From: Parabacteroides distasonis
GTDB taxonomy: Bacteria; Bacteroidota; Bacteroidia; Bacteroidales; Tannerellaceae
Length of the DNA stretch: 64,000 bases
Direction of reading: 5' to 3'
NCBI GenBank assembly: GCA_021531385.1
Contig: JAFBIR010000015.1
Span: forward strand, 1-64,000
Notes under the pieces: generated by a model
What the model saw: only the letters and a program-made list of their open reading frames with translations
The model's database searches: none
Told to the model about the DNA's origin: nothing
Shown here: one piece after another, positions 35,976 through 44,132 of the stretch
Position numbering within the stretch: position 1 is the first letter of the stretch
Layout: each line of letters begins with the position of its first letter
Translations under genes and position numbers: made by a program

Positions 35976-35983
35976 CAAAAATA
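35976..35983 (-). promoter_or_regulatory. -7 box of the etf operon
   Basis: TATTTTTG on the minus strand, 47 nt before the etfB start, matches TAnnTTTG. No clear -33 TTTG is found at the right distance. Confidence 0.5.
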
Positions 35984-36089
35984 AGCAATCCTTCTTGAAC
36001 TTTCGACACGCAACGTCCAAAAATTGCACATTTTATGAAAGAATGCGCAAAGTATTTCCCCTTTAGAGGGGTATCCCACAAGAATTAAT

Positions 36090-36097
36090 TACCTTTG
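36090..36097 (+). promoter_or_regulatory. -7 box of the EEP gene
   Basis: TACCTTTG, a perfect TAnnTTTG. Its last base overlaps the upstream in-frame GTG (36097), which therefore cannot be a translation start on this transcript. Confidence 0.6.
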
Positions 36098-36147
36098 TGG
36101 CAATAATCATTAAAAAACGAACACATGAAAAAATTTTGGATTTCTTT

Positions 36148-36987
36148 ATGGTAGCATGTTTGGCCACAGTTCAGCTATTTGCTACCCAAAAAGGTGATGA
36201 GATGAACGTGATGAGTTACAACATCCGTATGGATACGGATAATGATCAAGAGAACGCTTGGCCCTACCGCAAGGACTTGGCCGGGAGTATGCTCCGTTTC
36301 CACGAGGTGGATATCTTCGGCGCCCAAGAGGTGTTACACCATCAATTAATGGATTTGTTGGAGCGATTGCCGGGTTACGACTACGTAGGTGTAGGTCGTG
36401 AAGATGGTAAGACCAAGGGCGAATATGCGCCCATCATCTATCGCAAGGATCGTTTCTCAGTCGAAAAACATGGTGACTTTTGGTTGGCGGAAGACATCAA
36501 TGCCGTTGGTAAAAAGGGCTGGGATGCCGCTTGTGAGCGTGTAGCCACCTGGGCTATCTTGAAAGACAAGCAGAGCGGTAAACGCTTCTTCTTCCTCAAC
36601 ACCCACTTGGATCACATGGGTAAGGTGGCTCGTCACGAAGGAGCCAAACTGGTGCTGTCGCAAAGCACTAAGTATGCGGAGGGTTTACCGATCATCGTCA
36701 CCGGTGATTTCAATGCCACCCCTGATGATGATCCAATCCAGGTGCTGACCAATACTTCCGATGCCAATCACCTGACACACGCACGTGACTTGGCTACCTT
36801 AAAATATGGGCCAGAATGGACTTTTCATAATTATGGTCGAATTCCCTATGAAAAACGTCAGTGGATTGACTATATCTTCGTGAAAGGGAACTTCAAGGTA
36901 ACACGTCACGGAGTAATTACTGACACACAGAACCATCTGTACCCCTCAGACCACTGTCCTGTTTTATGCACATTGACGATAGAATAA
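36148..36987 (+). CDS. Endonuclease/exonuclease/phosphatase family protein, signal peptide probably frameshifted
   Basis: EEP-fold hydrolase of about 279 residues in the open frame. Metal and catalytic motifs are intact: MSYNIRMDT, FGAQEV, NTHLDHMG, TGDFNATPDDD and PSDHCPV. Secreted Bacteroidetes relatives act on phosphodiesters or phosphoesters; the substrate is unknown. The best start, ATG at 36125 (MKKFWIS...), is out of frame with the body. Adding one T to the TTT at 36145-36147 would join it to FMVACLATVQLFA and recreate a perfect signal peptide. As it stands, translation would begin at 36148 with a shortened signal, so the gene may be impaired. It precedes a SusC/SusD pair. Confidence 0.75.
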   Translation: MVACLATVQLFATQKGDEMNVMSYNIRMDTDNDQENAWPYRKDLAGSMLRFHEVDIFGAQEVLHHQLMDLLERLPGYDYVGVGREDGKTKGEYAPIIYRKDRFSVEKHGDFWLAEDINAVGKKGWDAACERVATWAILKDKQSGKRFFFLNTHLDHMGKVARHEGAKLVLSQSTKYAEGLPIIVTGDFNATPDDDPIQVLTNTSDANHLTHARDLATLKYGPEWTFHNYGRIPYEKRQWIDYIFVKGNFKVTRHGVITDTQNHLYPSDHCPVLCTLTIE

Positions 36988-37015
36988 GCTATCCAGCGAA
37001 AATAATTGAATAATA

Positions 37016-37047
37016 TTTGCGGGTTACTTATAAAAGCCTTAATTTTG
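37016..37047 (+). promoter_or_regulatory. Consensus promoter of a candidate small RNA
   Basis: TTTG (37016-37019), 20 nt, TAATTTTG (37040-37047): an exact match to the Bacteroides consensus, 28 nt after the EEP stop codon. Confidence 0.7.
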
Positions 37048-37053
37048 CGGCCG

Positions 37054-37137
37054 TCAAATATAAATTTACATTGGTCTAAAGAATTGAGAATTAAAAACAC
37101 AACTAGCAAACGGCTGCCTGCGAAGGTGGCCGTTTTC
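37054..37137 (+). ncRNA. Candidate ~85-nt small RNA between EEP and susC genes
   Basis: Begins just after a consensus promoter and ends with a strong hairpin: ACGGC-TG-CCT, GNRA-type loop GCGA, AGG-TG-GCCGT (37110-37133), then TTTTCGTT. The 5' part (about 50 nt) is A/T-rich and unpaired, the usual layout of a base-pairing sRNA. No open frame of note. It could instead be a leader peptide-free attenuator of the susC operon, but a separate -7 box (37257-37264) lies closer to susC. Confidence 0.5.
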
Positions 37138-37256
37138 GTTGATTGATACCTTTTCCTAATCATAATACACACAGCTCATTATTGATATTTTAGTATTCGC
37201 TCACAAATTAAGATGGATATTTCAAATGCATTCATGAATTATTTTACAAATAGTAT

Positions 37257-37264
37257 TATATTTG
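37257..37264 (+). promoter_or_regulatory. -7 box of the susC promoter
   Basis: TATATTTG, a perfect TAnnTTTG, 57 nt before the susC ATG. It overlaps an in-frame TTG that might be mistaken for a start. Confidence 0.6.
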
Positions 37265-37321
37265 CATCGTTTTACACACAAAGTAAAAAAACATCCAGTG
37301 TATTACCTAAACAATAATAGC

Positions 37322-40300
37322 ATGATGAACAAAAATTTTGATTTTCGAAAAGGTAGTCTGAGTTTTGCGTTATGCTGCCTGATCAGTGGAGCAGGGATAA
37401 CCTCAGCGTTTGCATCGACTATCCCTACATCAGTGACGCAACAGACCCGGACCGTCACAGGAATCGTGACAGACTCAAAAGGAGAACCTCTTTTGGGTGT
37501 TAATGTAGTCGTGAAAGGCACAACGAATGGTACGATGACCGATATGGATGGACATTTCTCCTTGCCTGCGGAATCCAATGCGGTTTTAGTAATCTCTTAC
37601 ATTGGCTTTGTTAGCCAAGAAGTTCCAGCCAACAAGCAATTGATCAAGATCGCTCTCAAAGAGGACACACAGAATCTGGATGAGGTTGTTGTAACAGCTT
37701 TGGGTATCACTCGCTCAGAAAAAGCCCTGGGTTATGCCACACAAAAATTCGATGGCGAGGAGTTGACCCGTGTAAAAGGCGTGAACATCGCAACAAGCTT
37801 AAGTGGCCGTATCTCTGGCTTGCGTGTGTATAACTCCACAGAGTTTGGTGTAGCTCCCAACATCAAGCTGCGTGGAGAAAGTCCTTTGATCGTTGTTGAC
37901 GGTGTACCTACCAATCAGGCATTCAGCGACTTTAACCAAGATGTAATTGAGAACATCACCGTGTTGAAGGGTGCAACAGCTTCTGCCTTGTATGGCTCAC
38001 GAGGTGGTAATGGTGCCATCATGATCACCACTAAGAAAGGCAACGGCAAGGGCTTCAAAGTTGAAGTGAACACCAGCAATATGTTCAATGCCGGCCAGCT
38101 GAAGATTCCTGAGGTGCAAACCTCTTATAGTGCTGGATCGGGAGGAAAATATGACAACATCGACTATGTATGGGGAGACAAACTCGACATTGGCCGTGTC
38201 TATACACAATGGGATCCGATCAACAAGGAGTATCGTGAGATGGAGTTGACTTCCAAGGGAAAGAATAACTTTAAAAACTTCCTTGAGTTCAGTATGATCA
38301 GCAATACGACGGTCAGTGTTTCTACCTCAGGAGAAAACGGAAGTGTACGTGCATCACTCTCCTATCTGTATGACAAAAACCAGTACCCTAATACACATAA
38401 GAATAAATTCTGGTACAACATTGGCGGCGACCTGAAGTTAGGCAAGAAAGCCTCCTTAGAGGGTAACTTAAACTTCACGCATGAGACTGCGCCTAACACC
38501 GCAGGTTATGGTTACGGTACAGGCTATATGTACAATATCTTGATGTGGACAGGTCCGGAATATGATCTGAGAGAATACAAGGACTATTGGATCATTCCCA
38601 ACGAGAAACAAAACTGGCACTATACCGATTGGTATGACAACCCCTATTTTGAGGCATACGAGAAGGTGAAAGCAATCAATAACTTCACGACCAATGGATC
38701 GTTGTCATTCAAATATGAGATCCTTCCCTGGTTGAAGTTGCAGATGCGTACAGGTGGCGTCTATAACTCCAATAACATGGTGACTCGCTCTTCTGTAGGT
38801 ACCATCTCCAAGAATCGTGGTGGATGGCGTGATGGAGCTTTAGGTTATTATAAAGAGGCGAAGGAAACCAGCTTCACGATGAACTACGATTTCTTCTTGT
38901 TATTCGACAAGAAATGGAAAGACTTCAGCATTGACGGTTTGTTAGGAGGATCTTTATACTACACAAAGACAAACTCCCTCTCTGCAGCGACAAAGAATGG
39001 ACTTTCCGTGCCGGGTTTCTACTCAATCATGGCCTCTGTAGAGAGTCCGACGGTTGAGGCATCGACCCGCGAGAAAAAAGTGAACAGTATGTTCGGCACC
39101 TTGACCTTAGGTTATAAGGACACCTACTATTTAGAGGCAACCGGACGTAACGACTGGTCATCCACTTTGCCAACTGATGACAATTCCTATTTCTATCCCT
39201 CTTTAGGCGCAAGTTTTATCCCCTCTAACCTGATCGAGATGCCCTCATGGCTGCCTTTCTGGAAATTAAGAGGATCATGGACTGTATCAAAGACCGACTT
39301 AGGAATCTATGATTTAAATCGAGCCTATTCAATCAGCCAAAATGTTTGGAACGGACTGAACACGGCCTCTTATCCTAATTCCTTGCGTGGAAATGTGAAA
39401 CCGATCACGAACCGTACTTGGGAGATCGGTACGAACATCCATTTCTTAGAGGGAAGTCGCATCAAATTGGACTTGAGTTACTTCAACAAACTCACCTATA
39501 ACAACACGATTAGCCAGACAATCTCGGCAGCTACAGGATTTAGCTCTCGCTTAATGAATATCGACGAGGAGTATGTACGTCGTGGAGTAGAGGCAACGAT
39601 TGATGCAACCGCTATTAAGACTAAGGATTTTTCCTGGGATGTATCGTTGAATCTTTCGAGCAGCAAGCGCTATTATGCCAAGTTAGATGATCAATTCAGC
39701 TCTGATAACCTTTGGGTATATAAAGGAGCCCGCACAGACCATTATGCTTATCGCGGTTATGAGAAAGCTCCTGATGGTAGCTATATCATCAATAGCAACG
39801 GTTTGATGGTGCGCAGTCAATACAGTTCTTTGATTGGCTACACGGATCCCGACTTGGAGTTTGGTTTGGCAAATACATTCAAGTATAAGGACTTCACTTT
39901 GACATTGAACTTCGACGGACGCATTGGTGGAAAATCATGGGCCAATACCGAGTTTTACATGTATGAAACAGGTTCGCATCCCGACACCGACAATCAATGG
40001 CGTTATGACGAAGTGGTGAATGGCAAGAAGAACTATGTAGCCGAAGGTGTTAAGGTAGTTTCTGGAGAGGTTACTTATGACCAATACGGACGCATAACCT
40101 CCGATACGCGTGTATTTGAGAAAAACGATATCGAAACCTCTTACGAAGACTTTGTGCGTGGTAGTCGCAATAATCCGGACAAGCTGGTTCAGAACAAGAC
40201 CTTCTTGAAATTACGCGAGATGTCTATCGGTTATAACCTTCCTAAAGCATGGGTTAACAAACTGGGTATGAACAGCATGTATGCTGGCTTAATTGGTCAG

Positions 40301-40426
40301 AATCTATTTGTGCTGACAAAGGATTTCCGTTTCTCCGATCCGGATGGCTTCGAAAGTGTAGAGGGTGAGGATTTGGCCTCTCCATCTGTGCGCTATATCG
40401 GTGTAAACTTAAAAGTTGAATTTTAA
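37322..40426 (+). CDS. SusC/RagA-family TonB-dependent transporter
   Basis: About 1034 residues. The ATG at 37322 gives a signal peptide (cleavage near TSAFAS). Residues ~40-120 are a carboxypeptidase-D-like regulatory domain (TVTGIVTDSKGEPLLGVNVVVKG). The TonB box/plug junction LDEVVVTALG follows, then a plug (IRGL.., DGVPTN.., GSRGGNGAIMITTKKG) and a 22-strand barrel ending ...YIGVNLKVEF. Imports glycan or other ligands across the outer membrane together with the SusD partner encoded next. No regulator (SARP, HTCS, ECF sigma/anti-sigma) lies beside it, so the substrate cannot be inferred. Confidence 0.96.
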   Translation: MMNKNFDFRKGSLSFALCCLISGAGITSAFASTIPTSVTQQTRTVTGIVTDSKGEPLLGVNVVVKGTTNGTMTDMDGHFSLPAESNAVLVISYIGFVSQEVPANKQLIKIALKEDTQNLDEVVVTALGITRSEKALGYATQKFDGEELTRVKGVNIATSLSGRISGLRVYNSTEFGVAPNIKLRGESPLIVVDGVPTNQAFSDFNQDVIENITVLKGATASALYGSRGGNGAIMITTKKGNGKGFKVEVNTSNMFNAGQLKIPEVQTSYSAGSGGKYDNIDYVWGDKLDIGRVYTQWDPINKEYREMELTSKGKNNFKNFLEFSMISNTTVSVSTSGENGSVRASLSYLYDKNQYPNTHKNKFWYNIGGDLKLGKKASLEGNLNFTHETAPNTAGYGYGTGYMYNILMWTGPEYDLREYKDYWIIPNEKQNWHYTDWYDNPYFEAYEKVKAINNFTTNGSLSFKYEILPWLKLQMRTGGVYNSNNMVTRSSVGTISKNRGGWRDGALGYYKEAKETSFTMNYDFFLLFDKKWKDFSIDGLLGGSLYYTKTNSLSAATKNGLSVPGFYSIMASVESPTVEASTREKKVNSMFGTLTLGYKDTYYLEATGRNDWSSTLPTDDNSYFYPSLGASFIPSNLIEMPSWLPFWKLRGSWTVSKTDLGIYDLNRAYSISQNVWNGLNTASYPNSLRGNVKPITNRTWEIGTNIHFLEGSRIKLDLSYFNKLTYNNTISQTISAATGFSSRLMNIDEEYVRRGVEATIDATAIKTKDFSWDVSLNLSSSKRYYAKLDDQFSSDNLWVYKGARTDHYAYRGYEKAPDGSYIINSNGLMVRSQYSSLIGYTDPDLEFGLANTFKYKDFTLTLNFDGRIGGKSWANTEFYMYETGSHPDTDNQWRYDEVVNGKKNYVAEGVKVVSGEVTYDQYGRITSDTRVFEKNDIETSYEDFVRGSRNNPDKLVQNKTFLKLREMSIGYNLPKAWVNKLGMNSMYAGLIGQNLFVLTKDFRFSDPDGFESVEGEDLASPSVRYIGVNLKVEF

Positions 40427-41971
40427 ATGAGTAATCTTATGAAGATAAATAATATAATTTTAGGCGGATTGTCGCTCCTATTGATGGTGGGATGCGATGA
40501 TTTTGAGACGGTGAACACCAATCCTGATGCTTCAACGACTGTCACGTCAGCCATGTTGGCAACAGGCCTGTTGCGCAATATTTCCACAATGAACAGTGGA
40601 AACGACAAGAATTTCATCCGTGATGAATTGTTAGCCAAATCCCTTTCATGGACAGAGGCACAAGACATTGACTTAGCATTTAACCTGCTCGGTCGTGGCA
40701 GCTTCAGCCCAATGAGCAATCTTCGCAATTGCGAGAAAATGATTGAATTTGCAGCAACGGACGAGCTAAAGAATTCTTACACGGCATTCTCGCACTTCGT
40801 ACGGGTATATACATTCTTCGACCTGACCCTGCGCATGGGTGACATACCTTATTCAGAGGCATTGAAAGGTGAATCAGAGGAAATCTATTTTCCTGCCTAT
40901 GACTCACAACGAGCCGTGTTCCTCGGCATGTTGAAGGAACTGGACGAAGCCGATCGCCTCTTTGCAGCAGGTGCTACGTTTGAGGGAGATTATATCTACA
41001 ATGGAGATGTCACGAAATGGCGCAAAGCCGTCAACGTGCTACAACTGAAACTGTTGCTCAACCTCTATCGAAAAGTAGATGATGCGGAATTGAATGTTAA
41101 AGGCCGCATACAAGATATTCTTGCAAATCGTCCGATCTTTGAGTCAGAGGCAGATAACTTTCAGATTATCTTCTCTAACAAGGCTGGGCAGAAGTATCCA
41201 TTTTTCAAGGAAATCAATAGCTTCACCAACAACGATCGTATGACCAACATCCTGATCGACAAGCTGAAGGAATTAAAGGACTACCGACTGTTCTACTATG
41301 CAAAGCCGACACCTAACGCAGAGGATGCTTCCATGGACGCATCTGATTGGAATGCCTATGGAGGTGTAGATCCTACGTTACCTGAGGCTGAGATCTTGAG
41401 CTATGTGAGCGAAGGTAATGTTTCCCAGTTGAATGATCGTTATGAGGAATTGGCTGAAGGTGAACCAGTCTTCTTGCTGAGCTACCAAGAGATGAACTTC
41501 ATCTTGGCAGAGATGGCACTCCGTGGATTCATCAGCCAAAATCCAGAGCACTACTATCAAGAAGGTATTCGCTCGGCCATGCGCTTCGTAGCGAACAATA
41601 CACCTGATAATGCCGCTTATCATCATAATCGCAAACTTACAGACGACTACATCAATAGCTATCTGGCAAGTAAGGAGGTTGCTTTGGCTGCTAACTTTGA
41701 GGAACAGTTGAAGCAGATCATCTGGCAGAAGTACATCATGCTCTTCTTGCAAACTCCATACACGGCCTTCTATGAGTATCGCCGCACAGGTGTGCCAGAG
41801 TTTCCTATCAATCCAAAATCCAACCGCAATACACCGACTGACAAGATGCCATTGCGTTGGATGTATCCCTCTGATGAGTTGGACTATAACATGGACAATG
41901 TTTCCCAAGCGATCGCTTCGCAGTATGGCGGTTCAGACGATTATATGGGAATTATGTGGATCTTGAAGTAG
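40427..41971 (+). CDS. SusD/RagB-like surface lipoprotein (SusD-like_2)
   Basis: A 514-residue lipoprotein (lipobox LLMVGC, Cys23, followed by DDFE) that captures ligand at the cell surface and caps the SusC transporter. The start codon follows the susC stop directly; MKINN at 40439 is an alternative. The layout (NTNPDAST, FVRVYTFFDLTLRMGDIPYSEALKG, SYQEMNFILAEMALRG, QKYIMLFLQTPYTAFYEYRRTG) is that of the SusD-like_2 branch. A terminator hairpin follows. Confidence 0.92.
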   Translation: MSNLMKINNIILGGLSLLLMVGCDDFETVNTNPDASTTVTSAMLATGLLRNISTMNSGNDKNFIRDELLAKSLSWTEAQDIDLAFNLLGRGSFSPMSNLRNCEKMIEFAATDELKNSYTAFSHFVRVYTFFDLTLRMGDIPYSEALKGESEEIYFPAYDSQRAVFLGMLKELDEADRLFAAGATFEGDYIYNGDVTKWRKAVNVLQLKLLLNLYRKVDDAELNVKGRIQDILANRPIFESEADNFQIIFSNKAGQKYPFFKEINSFTNNDRMTNILIDKLKELKDYRLFYYAKPTPNAEDASMDASDWNAYGGVDPTLPEAEILSYVSEGNVSQLNDRYEELAEGEPVFLLSYQEMNFILAEMALRGFISQNPEHYYQEGIRSAMRFVANNTPDNAAYHHNRKLTDDYINSYLASKEVALAANFEEQLKQIIWQKYIMLFLQTPYTAFYEYRRTGVPEFPINPKSNRNTPTDKMPLRWMYPSDELDYNMDNVSQAIASQYGGSDDYMGIMWILK

Positions 41972-41983
41972 AATGCGATATAC

Positions 41984-42014
41984 TACGGAGGAAGCACGCA
42001 AAGCTTCCTCCGTA
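41984..42014 (+). terminator. Hairpin after the SusC/SusD operon
   Basis: Perfect 12-bp stem TACGGAGGAAGC / GCTTCCTCCGTA with a 7-nt loop. The following TAAATATAAA is A/T-rich but not a T-run, so termination strength is uncertain. Confidence 0.65.
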
Positions 42015-42104
42015 TAAATATAAAGGTAAACATGCGGTAAGTATGGATTATTTATGTATTTTTGCCCGCGAATTAATACGATTTAATCTATAAATTTTTA
42101 CAAC

Positions 42105-42422
42105 ATGGAAGAAAACAAGCAAGCTAACAGCAACGAGATCCAGATTGCATTGTCTGAGGAGATGGCTCAGGGTACATACGCAAACTTAGCCGTAATCTCT
42201 CACTCAGCCTCTGAGTTTATTTTTGATTTTATCCGTATGGTGCCTGGCGCACCGAAGGCTGAGGTAAAGAGCCGCATCATCATGACTCCGGATAACGCAC
42301 AGCGTCTGTTCTTTGCATTGCAAGACAACCTGAAGAAGTTCGGTGAGCAAATGCAAAAGGCTGCAGAGAGCGCAAAGACCGCTAACTTCGCAGATTTCAA
42401 CGGACCGAAGGGAGAGGCTTAA
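42105..42422 (+). CDS. DUF3467 protein
   Basis: A 105-residue cytoplasmic protein of the DUF3467 family, recognised by SEEMAQGTYANLAVISHSAS, EFIFDFIRMVPGAPKAEVKSRIIMTPDNAQR and FFALQDNLKKFG. The family is widespread and highly conserved in Bacteroidetes; the function is unknown. A perfect -7 box TATTTTTG (42057-42064) lies 40 nt upstream and a strong terminator follows, so it is probably a single-gene unit. Confidence 0.92.
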   Translation: MEENKQANSNEIQIALSEEMAQGTYANLAVISHSASEFIFDFIRMVPGAPKAEVKSRIIMTPDNAQRLFFALQDNLKKFGEQMQKAAESAKTANFADFNGPKGEA

Positions 42423-42441
42423 AAAATTCCCACCCATAAAG

Positions 42442-42483
42442 AAATGCCGCTATCTCAAAAACGGGACAGCGGCATTTTTTTAT
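42442..42483 (+). terminator. Terminator after the DUF3467 gene
   Basis: AAATGCCGCT / AGCGGCATTT stem followed by a long T-run (TTTTTTTATTTT). Strong intrinsic terminator. Confidence 0.88.
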
Positions 42484-42572
42484 TTTATCCCACATAAGGG
42501 ATGTGGAATCCACGGGAAATCGCTATCTTCGCGCAAATATATAAATCAGATCTTGTAAATAGCAAAATATCT

Positions 42573-44066
42573 ATGGCAATCTATTTAAACGATGTTTCAA
42601 GAACTTTCGGTGAGTACCTTCTCATTCCTGGTTTAACAACTAAAGAGTGCATTCCTACCAACGTATCGCTGAAAACGCCGCTTGTCAAGTTCAAGGCAGG
42701 TGAGCAATCCGCTATCGAGTTGAACATCCCGTTCGTCTCTGCGATCATGCAATCTGTATCGGGTCCGGAGTTAGCAATCGAGTTGGCACGTAATGGTGGC
42801 CTCTCTTTCATCTTCGGCTCACAGCCTATTGCCAGCCAAGCAGACATGGTACGTAAGGTAAAGAAGTTCAAAGCTGGATTCGTGATTAGCGATTCCAATC
42901 TGACACCGGATCATACCCTGGCAGACGTATTGGCCTTGGTACGCCAGACCGAGCATTCCACGATTGGTGTCACTGACGATGGAACACCTAACGGTAAATT
43001 GTTAGGTATGGTCACCAGCCGCGACTACCGTGAGGGTAAAGATCCGATGGATAAAAAGGTGAGTGAGTTCATGACTCCCTACTCCAAATTGATCGTGGGT
43101 GAGTTGGGTATCACGCTGAGCGAAGCCAACCAGATTATCTGGGATCATAAGTTGAATACATTACCGATTATAGATAAGGAGCAACATCTGCAATATTTCG
43201 TTTTCCGCAAGGACTATGATAGCCACCGAGAGAACCCGATGGAGCTTTCTGGCGCAGATAAGAAATTATTGGTAGGTGCTGGTATCAATACCCGCGACTA
43301 CAAAGAGCGTGTCCCTGCTTTGGTGGAGGCTGGTGTAGATGTTGTCTGCATCGACTCTTCAGATGGTTATTCGGAGTGGCAGTTTGAGACCCTAAAGTGG
43401 ATCAAGGAGAATTACGGAAACAAGGTGCTGGTGGGTGCCGGCAACATCGTGGACCAAGAGGGCTTCAACTACTTGGCAAACGCCGGAGCGGATTTCATCA
43501 AGGTCGGTATCGGCGGTGGCTCTATCTGTATCACCCGCGAGCAGAAGGGTATCGGTCGTGGTCAAGCAACCGCATTGATCGATGTAGCGAAGGCACGTGA
43601 CGCCTACTTCAAGGAGCATGGTGTTTACATTCCTATCTGTAGTGATGGTGGCTTGGTGCATGATTACCACATGGTATTGGCATTGGCGATGGGTGCCGAC
43701 TTCTTGATGATGGGTCGTTACTTCGCTCGTTTCGATGAGTCTCCGACGAAGAAGCTGAAGATTGGCAACAACTTCGTGAAGGAGTACTGGGGCGAGGGCT
43801 CTAACCGTGCGAAGAACTGGCAACGCTACGACATGGGCGGCACAGAAGGCATGAAGTTTGAGGAGGGCGTAGATAGCTACGTACCCTATGCCGGTAAGAT
43901 GAAAGACAACTTGAAAGTCACCTTAGGCAAGATGATCGCTACGATGTGCAGCTGTGGCTCCACCACGATCCAGCAATTGCAACAGCAGGCGAAGATCACG
44001 CTTGTCTCCTCAACCAGTATCGTTGAGGGTGGCGCACATGACGTTATCTTGAAAGAGCAACATTAA
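42573..44066 (+). CDS. guaB: IMP dehydrogenase
   Basis: Oxidises IMP to XMP, the committed step to GMP. About 497 residues from the ATG at 42573 ([22 protein letters not shown]); the open frame upstream is not family-like. A CBS pair (about 100-215) is inserted in the barrel. The catalytic Cys is in [15 protein letters not shown], and the flap carries [14 protein letters not shown]. The segment [18 protein letters not shown] marks the usual phosphate site. It has its own terminator. Confidence 0.94.
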   Translation: MAIYLNDVSRTFGEYLLIPGLTTKECIPTNVSLKTPLVKFKAGEQSAIELNIPFVSAIMQSVSGPELAIELARNGGLSFIFGSQPIASQADMVRKVKKFKAGFVISDSNLTPDHTLADVLALVRQTEHSTIGVTDDGTPNGKLLGMVTSRDYREGKDPMDKKVSEFMTPYSKLIVGELGITLSEANQIIWDHKLNTLPIIDKEQHLQYFVFRKDYDSHRENPMELSGADKKLLVGAGINTRDYKERVPALVEAGVDVVCIDSSDGYSEWQFETLKWIKENYGNKVLVGAGNIVDQEGFNYLANAGADFIKVGIGGGSICITREQKGIGRGQATALIDVAKARDAYFKEHGVYIPICSDGGLVHDYHMVLALAMGADFLMMGRYFARFDESPTKKLKIGNNFVKEYWGEGSNRAKNWQRYDMGGTEGMKFEEGVDSYVPYAGKMKDNLKVTLGKMIATMCSCGSTTIQQLQQQAKITLVSSTSIVEGGAHDVILKEQH

Positions 44067-44080
44067 TATATACATATCAG

Positions 44081-44114
44081 AAGAGGGGTGTCTCCAAAAG
44101 GATACCCCTCTTTT
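44081..44114 (+). terminator. Terminator after guaB
   Basis: AAGAGGGGTGTC / GATACCCCTCTT stem with one mismatch, followed by TTTTATCC. It ends 19 nt before the GH36 start codon. Confidence 0.85.
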
Positions 44115-44132
44115 ATCCTAAAAGCTATTATC

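Noticed and set aside
36097-36147. GTG at 36097 as start of the EEP gene
   Set aside because: The codon overlaps the -7 promoter box, so it would lie upstream of the transcript start. The peptide also lacks a signal sequence.
37262-37321. TTG at 37262 as start of susC
   Set aside because: It lies inside the TATATTTG promoter box; the ATG at 37322 gives a normal signal peptide.
42501-42572. Extension of guaB upstream of 42573
   Set aside because: Residues before MAIYLND are not family-like and overlap the probable promoter region (TATCTTCG).
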